The notes beneath the pieces are model-generated. The model was not told where the DNA came from, ran no database searches, and worked only from the letters and a program-made list of their open reading frames with translations. The position numbers and the translations under genes were made by a program. This document shows positions 23,962-32,477 of a stretch of DNA of 46,099 nt, piece by piece. This DNA is from an uncultured Bacilli bacterium (GTDB lineage Bacteria; Bacillota_I; Bacilli_A; RF39; UBA660): positions 1 through 46,099 of the forward strand of contig CAJTYF010000011.1 in the NCBI GenBank assembly GCA_910583945.1, written 5' to 3'. How positions within the stretch are numbered: position 1 is the stretch's first letter; each line of letters begins with the position of its first letter.

Positions 23962-24366
23962 ATGAAAGAAAAATATTTAAAAGAAGTGAATGTATTAAAC
24001 GATGTCTTATTTAAAGCGTTAATGTGTCATAAAAGAAATAGAACCCTTGTTGTTGACGTTCTTCATACTTTAACAGGTATTGCAAAAGAAAGTCTTTATC
24101 ATGCGACATAGAAGAAATACATGGAAGCCATCGAAACAATAAAAGAACTTGCTACAAATGAAGAATTTGTGACGTATTACGATTTAGAAGAAAAACACAA
24201 ATGGGAACTTGAAAATGTAAAAATGGGAGCGTACGAAGAAGCAACGAAAAAGAATTCATTAAAAATTGCAAAAAATATGCTAGAGATGGGAATAAAACCT
24301 TCAGTTATTTCTAAAGCTACTAATATATCAATGAAAGAACTTAAAAATTTAGAAAAGAAAGTATAA
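23962..24366 (+). pseudogene. Rpn-family (PD-(D/E)XK, transposase-31-like) nuclease remnant
   Basis: From the ATG at 23962 (GGAG upstream) the frame gives MKEKYLKEVNVLNDVLFKAL then VVDVLHTLTGIAKESLYHAT, the N-terminus of Rpn/PDDEXK family proteins. It then hits TAG at 24109. In the same frame, KKYMEAIETIKELATNEEFV to the C-terminal helices (KIAKNMLEMGIKPSVISKAT) is the far end of the same family. The nuclease middle, about 150-180 residues in intact members, is deleted. The protein cannot be catalytic. Confidence 0.85.
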
Positions 24367-24390
24367 GGAATTAAAATTTCTTATTCTTTT

Positions 24391-25011
24391 TTAAGAAATG
24401 CGATGAATACTTTCTAATCGTTTGCTATCATCGTAACAAACTTCAATCAAATCTAGATCATGAAAAAAACCATCAAATAAAACGTCATCATCACTGGCTA
24501 ACACTAAGCGGTCCTCAGCATTATAATCTTTAGGACACCAATTTAAACAAAGACTCATTAAAGCGATATTATGAGTAAAAACAGCTATGGAGTTTTCCTT
24601 TCTTTGCAATAACATTTTAAAAAAAGAAGTCATGCGTTGATGAACATCTTTTATAGACTCACCATTATTTAATTTATAATTAAAATCATGCTCTTGCATT
24701 CCTTTTAAAAAACGATATTCATTACTTCCTAAATCTCCAACAATTCTTTCATTCAAACGTTCATCAACAAAAACTTTTAAATTTTTTTCTTCAGCAAGAT
24801 ATTTACTGGTCATTAAAGCACTCACATAACTAGACGAATAAATAAGTTCCACCGATTCTAAATCTTTAAGTTTTAAAAGATGTAAAGCTCTTAAATCCCC
24901 CTTTTTACTTAACAAGGTTTTCTCCCTAGCTTCATATAAAGATATATCTTTAGGATAAACAACATTTAATGAACTCATTAAATTATTACTAATAAAATAA
25001 ATTCTTTTCAT
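24391..25011 (-). CDS. Histidine-phosphatase-fold protein lacking the RHG motif
   Basis: 206 residues of the phosphoglycerate-mutase/histidine-phosphatase fold. IYSSSYVSALMTSKYLAEEK matches the second Arg/Ser block, LNERIVGDLG the acidic loop, NNGESIKDVHQRM the pre-helix and IAVFTHNIALMSLCL the second His block. The expected opening LxRHGET is instead IYFISNNLMSS, so the phosphate-accepting His and its Arg are both missing. The gene is otherwise intact, hence a likely pseudoenzyme or one with altered chemistry. It directly follows the exporter gene (TAGATG junction), so they form an operon. Confidence 0.75.
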   Translation of the reverse strand: MKRIYFISNNLMSSLNVVYPKDISLYEAREKTLLSKKGDLRALHLLKLKDLESVELIYSSSYVSALMTSKYLAEEKNLKVFVDERLNERIVGDLGSNEYRFLKGMQEHDFNYKLNNGESIKDVHQRMTSFFKMLLQRKENSIAVFTHNIALMSLCLNWCPKDYNAEDRLVLASDDDVLFDGFFHDLDLIEVCYDDSKRLESIHRIS

Positions 25012-25524
25012 CTAAAAAACCTTACCTAAAATACCATAAGAAAATAAAAGCATAATAATTCCGGCCAATACAACGCCTAGAATAGCTGCTAGTAAAGATT
25101 TCTTTTTATCCATATCAAGAAGAGCCGCAATTAAACACCCCATCCATGCACCAGTTCCAGGTACTGGAATGCCTACGAATAAAAACAAACCTAAATATTT
25201 TAAATTTTCAATTTTATCCTTTTTATTATGAGCTTTTTCTTCACACCATTTAACAATACGTCCCAAATGATGCCATTCTCTCATTTTTCTAAAAATAGGA
25301 TTAATAAACCATAAAATAAAAGGAATGGGAAGAATATTTCCTATAAAACAAACAAAAAAACTTTGCCACATAGGAAGATCGAGCAAACTTGCGGCAATGA
25401 GTCCACCTCGAAGCTCTAAAATTGGAAACAAAGAAATAATAAATATGACCAAATATTTTCCCATTAAACTTCCAGCCAGACCTGAAAATAAACCCACTAC
25501 AAAATTAGCTACTTTTTCTGTCAT
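25012..25524 (-). CDS. Small multidrug-export-type membrane protein (COG2426)
   Basis: 170 residues from the ATG at 25524, which has GAGGTG 6 nt upstream; an in-frame GTG and ATG lie 6-9 nt further up. FPILELRGGLIAASLLDLPM, GNILPIPFILWFINPIF and VGIPVPGTGAWMGCLIAALL are the conserved re-entrant and membrane blocks of the family (DedA-related fold). About four to five spans. Substrates are not established. It is cotranscribed with the pseudo-phosphatase. Confidence 0.85.
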   Translation of the reverse strand: MTEKVANFVVGLFSGLAGSLMGKYLVIFIISLFPILELRGGLIAASLLDLPMWQSFFVCFIGNILPIPFILWFINPIFRKMREWHHLGRIVKWCEEKAHNKKDKIENLKYLGLFLFVGIPVPGTGAWMGCLIAALLDMDKKKSLLAAILGVVLAGIIMLLFSYGILGKVF

Positions 25525-25630
25525 GTGCATCACCTCTCTATATACTTTATTACTTATTTAAGTCTATCATGTATAATTTAAGAAGTAAACTAAAGTTAAT
25601 AAAAAAAATTCCATACAGGAACTTCTTTTA

Positions 25631-26737
25631 TTAACTCGCAGCTTTAGATAAATGAATACTGGTTGTCTCCAACTTTTCACCCCGATAATAAGAAACACTA
25701 ATTGTATCACCAACATTATGCTTGTAAAGTTGATATTTCAAATACGCTAAACTTTTAATTTCGCTATCATTAACTTTAACAATAACATCTCCAGGTTTTA
25801 AACCAGCGGCTTCAGCAGGACTTCCCTTTTCAACAGAATCCACATATACACCACTAGAAACAGGTGCGGTATATCTTGTATCAGACAAATTATACATGCC
25901 AACCCCTAAGTATGGTCTTTCAATAGGCTTGCCACTTTCTAATTTTTGAGCATATTCTAAAGCATCTTCAATAGGGATGGCAAATCCCATACCTTCAATC
26001 GTTGCTGAACCTGAAATACTTCCTCCAAGTTTCATTGAAGCAATACCAATCACTTCTCCATTAGAATTAGATACAGGTCCCCCACTATTCCCAGAATTAA
26101 TCGCAGCATCGGTCTGAATAACACTCATAACCCAGTCACTGACAGAACTATTGGTTAAACTGACCTCAACTAAACGATCTTTACCAGAAACAATCCCTCT
26201 TGTAACTGTCCAAGAATAAGCACTGCTATCAATTGGAGCTCCAACAGCAAACACAGTATCCCCAATTCTAGAATTTTTACTACTTCCTAAAGAGGCCACT
26301 TGAATCACATCTTTACTATCAATCATTAAAACCGCAATATCTGCATACTTATCACTACCAACGACTTTCGCATCAACCCGTTTATCATTAGTAAATACAA
26401 TTTTAACATTATCCCCTTTTTCTATCACATGATGATTGGTTAACACATAAGCTTTATCATTCTCACTTTTGTAGACAAAACCTGTTCCTGTAGCATACAA
26501 AGTATTTTTTTGATACGTCTCAATCGTTACCACTGCATCATAAATCTTTTCAACAGCATCCGCAATACCTTGTTCGTTCACCGTAACATCTTTAATAGTT
26601 TTTGTAACATTTTCTGTTATGGTATTAGGAAAATACTTTACCAGAGCAAACATAGAAAGTGCCCCGACAAAAAAAACTACAACCAGTATAACGCCTCTTT
26701 TTAATAAAGTATCTACTCCATTATTAGTATTTTGCAT
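25631..26737 (-). CDS. htrA: HtrA/DegP-family membrane-anchored serine protease
   Basis: 368 residues. One N-terminal span (VILVVVFFVGALSMFALVKY, about 16-35) anchors it outside the membrane. The trypsin-like domain has the triad His103 (TNHHVI), Asp133 (YADIAVL) and Ser218 (GNSGGP). A single PDZ domain (about 270-360) contains AAGLKPGDVIVKVNDSEI. HtrA degrades misfolded envelope proteins. It starts one base after the stop of the Abi-like gene, so its translation is probably coupled to that gene. No CssRS-type box is obvious. Confidence 0.95.
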   Translation of the reverse strand: MQNTNNGVDTLLKRGVILVVVFFVGALSMFALVKYFPNTITENVTKTIKDVTVNEQGIADAVEKIYDAVVTIETYQKNTLYATGTGFVYKSENDKAYVLTNHHVIEKGDNVKIVFTNDKRVDAKVVGSDKYADIAVLMIDSKDVIQVASLGSSKNSRIGDTVFAVGAPIDSSAYSWTVTRGIVSGKDRLVEVSLTNSSVSDWVMSVIQTDAAINSGNSGGPVSNSNGEVIGIASMKLGGSISGSATIEGMGFAIPIEDALEYAQKLESGKPIERPYLGVGMYNLSDTRYTAPVSSGVYVDSVEKGSPAEAAGLKPGDVIVKVNDSEIKSLAYLKYQLYKHNVGDTISVSYYRGEKLETTSIHLSKAAS

Positions 26738-26738
26738 A

Positions 26739-27668
26739 TTAATTCATCCCTTCTATTTCTAAATAATTACTTGGAAAGCCCATACGATCCAAAACCTTTC
26801 CAATACTAATACTTTCCAATTTTCCATCCAATTTCTGAATCTCGTAATCTATTTCTTTTAACATCATTTTAAAGTCATCTTTTCGAAGCAATTGTCTTAA
26901 AATAATAATTAAACAAAACAAATCATTCTTACCATAAATATATTCATTATTTAATTTAGGTATCTCTAAATTCGTGTGAAAAGGTGTATCATCAATTTTT
27001 CGTTGTACTCGATGATCAAACAATATTTCCTCATGAGCACATAAATTTCTAAAATTAGACAAAATAGGTAAATAGGTTTCTAAATCATCAGGGTTGACAT
27101 GAAAAATCTCCGCAACTTCTCTTTGATCATTAGGTTTTAAAATAATAAATAATTCTCCCACAATTCCAAAAGAAAGAACTTTGACCGCTATCCATAAAGG
27201 AATATAACCATAATTATTTTGATAATGTGCAGTAGCAGTATGACTATCGGCATTGATTCTTATTTGTCGTTTCATCTTACCAATTAAATCATTAACTTGT
27301 CTCTTCTTTTCAATATCTCGATTAAAATTATTTGGATTTAAATAATCATTTTCTTTAATTCCATACGTTCTAGACAAATGATAAGAGATAATACTTTTTA
27401 AATTATTTTCTAAAATTAACAAGTTTTTAAACAAAATATTACGAATCTGACGATCGAAATTAAAAACCCCATAAAGCTCTCTGAAATTTGCTCCTAAAAC
27501 AAAAGTTTTATCTGTTGGGGATTTCATAAAAAGCATACGATACCCATTAAGAAAAAAATAATTTTCTCGAAGCAAAACTTCTTTTACAAATTCTTCATCA
27601 TCAATAATCATACCCTTATCTCTTAAAATGGCCAGTTGTTCATCTAATGTTTTAAAAATTTTATTCAT
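26739..27668 (-). CDS. Abi_2 (AbiD/AbiF-type) HEPN abortive-infection protein
   Basis: 309 residues, normal for the family. The LRENYFFLNGYRMLF block, the FNFDRQIRNILFKNLLILEN helix and GYIPLWIAVKVLSFG are the Abi_2 signatures. RNLCAHE (R207 to H212) gives the RX4H active site of HEPN ribonucleases. Such proteins cause growth arrest on phage infection by cutting RNA. It is the upstream gene of a two-gene unit with htrA (TAA, one base, ATG). GGTGATAGG precedes its ATG. Its placement with a housekeeping protease is odd. Confidence 0.85.
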   Translation of the reverse strand: MNKIFKTLDEQLAILRDKGMIIDDEEFVKEVLLRENYFFLNGYRMLFMKSPTDKTFVLGANFRELYGVFNFDRQIRNILFKNLLILENNLKSIISYHLSRTYGIKENDYLNPNNFNRDIEKKRQVNDLIGKMKRQIRINADSHTATAHYQNNYGYIPLWIAVKVLSFGIVGELFIILKPNDQREVAEIFHVNPDDLETYLPILSNFRNLCAHEEILFDHRVQRKIDDTPFHTNLEIPKLNNEYIYGKNDLFCLIIILRQLLRKDDFKMMLKEIDYEIQKLDGKLESISIGKVLDRMGFPSNYLEIEGMN

Positions 27669-27772
27669 CCTATCACCTAAATCAATTTAAATTATATCAC
27701 AAGGATTAAAACCAGTATATATTTTTTAAATGAGTTTTATGTTATAATAATGTGAAAGGAAAGTGAACTTTT

Positions 27773-28738
27773 ATGCCCTTAATCACAACCCATTCCTATT
27801 TTGCTGAAGACCTTCTTTCTTATCTTCCTAAAACTTTATCTAATAAACTTCAAGAAAATCAATACTTATACACATTATTTGCTCAAGGTTTTGATCCCTT
27901 TTTATTTTATGAATTTTTAAAAATCAAAAAACAAAATTTACAAAATTATTTTCACACTCATCAAACAGACCTTTTTTTTATTAATTTCATAAACAGCATT
28001 AAAAGTACAAAAGATATCGATAATCCATACTTTTTAGAAGCATTATATGGACATTTAGCTCATTACGTCTTAGATAGTACCCTTCATCCCTTTATCATTT
28101 ATAAAACAGGGATTTATGAAAAAGAAAAAAAGGAAACAAAAAAATACAAAGGAGGGCACACTATTTTAGAAATGCAATTAGATGCTTATCTTTACACACA
28201 AAAAACAGAAAAAAAATATCAAAATTTCAAAATTCACCAACACATTTCTAAAGACCCCTTTCCTAGAAACTTAATTGATTTATTAAACACAACCTATGAA
28301 AAAACTTTTAACATTAAAAATTTAGGAAGTGCCTATGAAAAAGGATGTAAAAAAATGTATTATGCCTATAAATTTTTAATTGAAGATTCATGGGGACTCA
28401 AAAAAAGAATGTATTCCGTTTTAGATTTTTTAAATCCTAAAAGCCTCAATCAATATTCCTCTTTTAGTAATCATATTAAAACGATTAATAGGGAATACTT
28501 TAATTTAAACCATCAAATATGGTTTAATCCCTGGTGCAATCATGAAACATCCAATGCTTCGATTTTTGATTTATACGAAGAAGCTAAAAAAAGAGCCATT
28601 CTTTTATTTAAAGCCACTGACAAATTTTTAAACAACAAAATTTCTCTGAATGACTATAAAAAAATACTAAAAGATGACGATTACACGACAGGAAAATCAT
28701 GGACTTTAAAAAAAGAATTAAAACATCTAGAATTTTAA
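27773..28738 (+). CDS. Zinc-dependent phospholipase C family protein
   Basis: 321 residues. The N-terminal half has the metal-ligand pattern of the S1-P1/PLC family: H7 in ITTHSYFAEDLL, the FAQGFDPFLFYEF segment, LYGHLAHYVLDSTLHPFIIY (two His plus Asp) and GGHTILEMQLDAYL. There is no signal peptide, unlike secreted PLCs; this cytoplasmic subgroup is common in Clostridia and its substrate is unknown. The C-terminal half (about 190-321) is helical and specific to the subgroup. GGAAAG precedes the ATG and a TATAAT lies about 30 bp upstream. It overlaps the convergent amidase gene by 12 bp. Confidence 0.8.
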   Translation: MPLITTHSYFAEDLLSYLPKTLSNKLQENQYLYTLFAQGFDPFLFYEFLKIKKQNLQNYFHTHQTDLFFINFINSIKSTKDIDNPYFLEALYGHLAHYVLDSTLHPFIIYKTGIYEKEKKETKKYKGGHTILEMQLDAYLYTQKTEKKYQNFKIHQHISKDPFPRNLIDLLNTTYEKTFNIKNLGSAYEKGCKKMYYAYKFLIEDSWGLKKRMYSVLDFLNPKSLNQYSSFSNHIKTINREYFNLNHQIWFNPWCNHETSNASIFDLYEEAKKRAILLFKATDKFLNNKISLNDYKKILKDDDYTTGKSWTLKKELKHLEF

Positions 28739-29386
28739 ATCTTTAATCGATTCCGCAACTAATTTAGCAAATTTTTTTTGATAATCTTTTTTTTGAAGTA
28801 AATTTCTTTCATAACTATTAGATAAAAAACCACACTCAATCAAAACCCCTGGTACTTTCAATTTACTATACATATAAGTAGAAGAAGGGATTTTTTTAAT
28901 TTCTCTTTTTGTTTTTAAGGCCTGATTTAAATCATTTTGTAGCGTCTCAGCAATAACCTTATTTTTATCATCATTATTGTTATAAAAGAGTTGTGGTCCA
29001 TAATACCGACTATCTAATAAATAATTTAAATGAATTGAAAAATAATAATCCGCTTGACTTTCATTTATAAGTTTAATACGATTATCAAAATCGCTTTTTT
29101 TCCTTCGATACGCATTAGGTTGTGACAAATCATAATCACCTTGTCGTACCATAATCACTTTAGCTCCCATTTTTTTTAATTCACTTTCTAATTCTTTTCC
29201 GATAGCTAAATTAATATCTTTTTCGTAGATATCTTGATACATACTTCCAGGATCTAAACCTCCATGCCCAATATCTAAAATAATGGTTTTATTAAAAAGA
29301 GGCATAAAAGCGAAAACAAATTCATGAGATAGCAAGAAAACCAATAGAAAAAAAGTAAAAACAACATTTAAATAATATTTTTTCAT
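28727..29386 (-). CDS. N-acetylmuramoyl-L-alanine amidase (Amidase_3, CwlD-like)
   Basis: 219 residues. A signal anchor (VVFTFFLLVFLLSHEFVFAF, about 8-27) is followed by the zinc amidase domain: DIGHGGLDPGS (H41), Glu55 in YEKDINLA, SIHLN (H119) and the catalytic Glu184 in GVLIECGFLSN. It cleaves the amide between muramic acid and the stem peptide. Size and layout fit CwlD, which makes muramic-delta-lactam in spore cortex, but no other sporulation gene is in view. AAGGAA lies somewhat far (about 14 nt) from the ATG, so translation may be weak. Confidence 0.9.
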   Translation of the reverse strand: MKKYYLNVVFTFFLLVFLLSHEFVFAFMPLFNKTIILDIGHGGLDPGSMYQDIYEKDINLAIGKELESELKKMGAKVIMVRQGDYDLSQPNAYRRKKSDFDNRIKLINESQADYYFSIHLNYLLDSRYYGPQLFYNNNDDKNKVIAETLQNDLNQALKTKREIKKIPSSTYMYSKLKVPGVLIECGFLSNSYERNLLQKKDYQKKFAKLVAESIKDLKF

Positions 29387-29455
29387 AATAAATAATATGT
29401 TTTCCTTATGAATTTCTTCCTACTTTATATCTTTCTAACAGAAAATTGACATAAT

Positions 29456-29484
29456 TTGACATTTCATTACTTTTTAGCTATACT
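29456..29484 (+). promoter_or_regulatory. Promoter of the 807-residue repeat protein gene
   Basis: TTGACA, 17-bp spacer, TATACT. A second TTGACA lies 11 bp further upstream (29445). Confidence 0.75.
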
Positions 29485-29509
29485 AAAAAAATTAAAAAAG
29501 GAGTTTTTT

Positions 29510-31933
29510 ATGTTTATAATCTATGATGATTTTAAAAATATTGTTCCAAAAGAAACTTTGGAATTTGTTAAAAGAGTTTTACCTTTAATTGACGATTATA
29601 AAAAAACATATGACAAGAGAACAAACAAAACTATAAAAATTAAAAATAATGACAGAGGATATGATGATACTTTAAGAAGAGATAAAGATATCATTCTTGC
29701 GATTTTATTACATACTTATTATAAAAATAACCAAACTAATGCTACTTTGCTTACCAAATATGGTTATGATGATACAAAATTGTTATTGAGAGATTCAAAA
29801 AAAACAGTAAATGAAAACGCTTATTCTAAACTTTTACAAACCTATCAACAATATTTTTGTTTTGACACTCATTTACTTGCTTATCAAACTCTTACCCCCA
29901 CCAAGATTATTGTTCATATATTAAATGATAATTATTTTACGATAGACAATCACTATTTTTTTGATGATAGTATAATGATAAATCTTTTTGCGTGTTATTC
30001 CCAATTTGGAAACTTTCACAGAGAATTAAAAGAAATTAATGATGCCGAACAAAGAAAAATGCAAGAAGATATAATCCTCAATTTCAAAAAAGATTTACAG
30101 CCAGAAACAATTGCTTATTTCGAAATGGTTTCTAAAATCCATCAAACTATAGAAGAAATGGACAAAAACACATTATCTTTTATTCATAACACGGACGATA
30201 TTATTGCTGCTTCTCTATTTTTAACTTTTTTAAAAAGCTCTACTACCAATATTAGGAATTACTTAAATTACTTAGGAATATATAATGTAAATATAGAAAA
30301 TATTTTAAATCTAAAATTTTTTTATATAGAAGAAATTGAAAAAAATAAAAATCCTGACTATCAAATTCTTCAAATGTATTATTCTAAATTTAAACATCCA
30401 AAACTAGAAAAAATTATAGAAAACTTAGGAAACAAAAAACTAATAAAGAGTGAAATCATCGAAAAAATTTTTCAAACATTAAATAAAGATATAAGTATTC
30501 TAACTAATATAGAAGAAAAGCAAAATGAAATAAGAATAAAATCATTTTTAACTAACCAAACTCCGGAAATGAAAAATTTTCTTGAAAATGTCTTAAAAAT
30601 TCATTCACTATTACAAAAACACATAACAAGAACTACCGATTATAATATTGACTTGATTACTCAAAAAGAAGATATTACTCTACTTTCTATTCTCTTTGCT
30701 TTATTTGATGAACCAAAAGAAAACTATTATCTTTTAGAAAAAAACGGACTATCTTTTTCAAACTTGACTTCAATCTGTGATATAAATCCCACTCTATTCC
30801 AAAACAAAGACCAAGAAAAACCAAACAAGCAAATTTTTACAGATGAATATCTATCTGTTTTAGAAAATAAAACTGAATTAACGATACAAGATATTCTAAA
30901 ATACTTTTTACCTGAAAATAATCTTTTAGAAAAAATTATGAATGCTTTAGGAAAAAACTATTCAATTTTAGAAACAGAAATTACTACTGGAATTGAACGA
31001 ATTCCTACGTTAGAAGAAAGATATGCTTCACTAGCCAATCTAGAAGTTCCCGTTATTGATATTCATAATTTTGAAAGTATTGTTTATTTCGGAGATGCTC
31101 TCCTAGAATATTCACAGTTTATTAATGCTGAGACAAGTAAATTAGTAGAAAGTTGCGAAATAGACGAATCTTCCAATTTAATTATGGAAATAACCAGTAA
31201 ATTAAACCCATCTCCATCTAAAAAAAGAAATCTTTTATCACTTAAATCATTTTTATTACGTAAAAAACAAACATCTTTTTCCTTAATTAAAAATTACGAA
31301 CTTTTAGAACAAACTATAAATAAAAGTATCATTACACTAAAAAAAGAAATCATCCAATATGACAAAATCTTAACTTACTTAGGCTTATATCAACAAAAAA
31401 ATAACGAACATCTTTTAAAAGTAATGGAAGCCATAGAATTAAAAAAAGAAAAAGATTCACAAACAAATAATCAAAATATTGCCACTTTAATAGGAAGCAA
31501 TACTTACATGAATTTCTTAGAAGATAAAAAGAACATCTTTGAAACAGCAAATGCCTTTATTACCAGTGAAATCATTAGAATTGGTGGAATTATGGTAAAT
31601 CACTCTCTAAGTTTGAAAGCTCTAACCATTTCTAAGCAAGATTTACTTCCTTTATCCAACGCCGAACTTGCTTTAGTTGAGAGTTCAAAAAAGGATGCAC
31701 AAGCCATCAATCTCTATGTAAATATTTTAAACTTTTGCCAAAATCTCTACAATCAAAATGTGGAAGGAATAAAATCCTCTATGGAAATATTTAAAACAAA
31801 TATGGCGGAAAATACTTTTATTAAAATAGAAAGTGATGTTAATAACTATTTAAAACAACTTCAAACTAAAAATGCTATAGAAAGTAACGATTCTTCAAGA
31901 CAATTAATGACTCTAAATCCTTTTAAACAGTAA
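29510..31933 (+). CDS. Large helical repeat protein with Clp-N-like repeats, unknown
   Basis: 807 residues from the ATG at 29510 (AAGGAG 6 nt upstream); the longer frame would start in the promoter. At least three repeats share helix-(D/E)DI-LLxxLF-LL-x-G: about 12-95 (RRDKDIILAILLHTYYKNN, LLTKYGYDD), 198-265 (NTDDIIAASLFLTFLKSS, YLNYLGIYN) and 351-420 (QKEDITLLSILFALFDEP, LLEKNGLSF). This pattern recalls the Clp N-domain (EHLLLALL...LL..G), a substrate-docking module, but no ATPase is attached. The rest is helical and Lys/Asn-rich. No signal peptide or span. Family not recognised; strong promoter and terminator, single gene. Confidence 0.7.
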   Translation: MFIIYDDFKNIVPKETLEFVKRVLPLIDDYKKTYDKRTNKTIKIKNNDRGYDDTLRRDKDIILAILLHTYYKNNQTNATLLTKYGYDDTKLLLRDSKKTVNENAYSKLLQTYQQYFCFDTHLLAYQTLTPTKIIVHILNDNYFTIDNHYFFDDSIMINLFACYSQFGNFHRELKEINDAEQRKMQEDIILNFKKDLQPETIAYFEMVSKIHQTIEEMDKNTLSFIHNTDDIIAASLFLTFLKSSTTNIRNYLNYLGIYNVNIENILNLKFFYIEEIEKNKNPDYQILQMYYSKFKHPKLEKIIENLGNKKLIKSEIIEKIFQTLNKDISILTNIEEKQNEIRIKSFLTNQTPEMKNFLENVLKIHSLLQKHITRTTDYNIDLITQKEDITLLSILFALFDEPKENYYLLEKNGLSFSNLTSICDINPTLFQNKDQEKPNKQIFTDEYLSVLENKTELTIQDILKYFLPENNLLEKIMNALGKNYSILETEITTGIERIPTLEERYASLANLEVPVIDIHNFESIVYFGDALLEYSQFINAETSKLVESCEIDESSNLIMEITSKLNPSPSKKRNLLSLKSFLLRKKQTSFSLIKNYELLEQTINKSIITLKKEIIQYDKILTYLGLYQQKNNEHLLKVMEAIELKKEKDSQTNNQNIATLIGSNTYMNFLEDKKNIFETANAFITSEIIRIGGIMVNHSLSLKALTISKQDLLPLSNAELALVESSKKDAQAINLYVNILNFCQNLYNQNVEGIKSSMEIFKTNMAENTFIKIESDVNNYLKQLQTKNAIESNDSSRQLMTLNPFKQ

Positions 31934-31961
31934 CTTTTCATAAAAAATGAAAAGTTTTTTT
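31932..31961 (+). terminator. Terminator of the repeat protein gene
   Basis: Perfect 10-bp stem AACTTTTCAT/ATGAAAAGTT, 5-nt loop, seven T. Confidence 0.85.
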
Positions 31962-31984
31962 CATCAAAGCATATCACTCTTGAA

Positions 31985-32068
31985 CTAGATTAAAAGAATC
32001 GCCTCACCCATAATATTTAATCCCATACCATTATCAAATATTGGAGCCACATCTAACCTTTTAAATGT
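31985..32068 (-). pseudogene. Possible HipA/CtkA-like kinase remnant
   Basis: A short open stretch reads TFKRLDVAPIFDNGMGLN and ends LLI-stop. LAPIFDNGxSL is the metal-binding (DFG-like) motif of HipA/CtkA-type kinases. Upstream sequence to about 32240 shows only fragments and stops in every frame. Too short to be certain. Confidence 0.3.
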
Positions 32069-32290
32069 CTATTCTCATTCATAATAAAAAAAACTAATAA
32101 AAATAGTTGCCATCACATTGCCATATCATTTTGGTAACTTGTAATAAATTCAGTATTTTTTGATAAAACATGGACATTTGGACACAGTCTCTTACCATCC
32201 GTCGTATCATTAGGAGTCTTAAGAGATGCCTCATTCTAAATCATTTTACTATTTTTAAACTCAGAAAGATTAGTTCTAAATGAATTACTT

Positions 32291-32329
32291 AAAAAAAGAA
32301 GGAAAGAACTATAAAAAAGCGTTCTTTCC
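32291..32329 (-). terminator. Terminator of the small RNA or two-component operon
   Basis: 10-bp stem AGGAAAGAAC/GTTCTTTCCT on the minus strand with an 11-nt loop, then a T run. Confidence 0.75.
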
Positions 32330-32427
32330 TAAAAAGTGTGAGTTTGAGTTTATATGTTATTTAATTGTATAGAGTTATCGTTTTTTGTATACTACATTTA
32401 TAACTAACTGATCACTTCTCCCTTCAT
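32291..32427 (-). ncRNA. Candidate response-regulator-controlled small RNA
   Basis: Between the kinase stop and the terminator lies a promoter-like element with an OmpR-type box (32434-32476). The predicted transcript is about 135 nt and contains only a 7-codon ORF (MKGEVIS). If the promoter is real this is a small RNA activated by the neighbouring regulator. If not, it is the 3' untranslated region of the operon, 150 nt long. Confidence 0.45.
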
Positions 32428-32433
32428 GTCTTA

Positions 32434-32476
32434 ATAATACCAAATGAATATGAAAACTATGTGAAGATCAAGTGAA
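32434..32476 (-). promoter_or_regulatory. OmpR-type box next to a -10 element
   Basis: GTGAA-GATCAA-GTGAA (32461-32476) is a perfect 5-bp direct repeat with 11-bp period, the form bound by OmpR/PhoB regulators. TATTAT (32434-32439) lies 21 bp downstream on the minus strand, so the box occupies the -35 region as at activated promoters. A related box lies in front of the regulator gene. Confidence 0.55.
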
Positions 32477-32477
32477 A

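Noticed and set aside
29456..29509. Longer start for the 807-residue protein
   Set aside because: Those codons overlap the -35 and -10 elements; AAGGAG is placed for the ATG at 29510.
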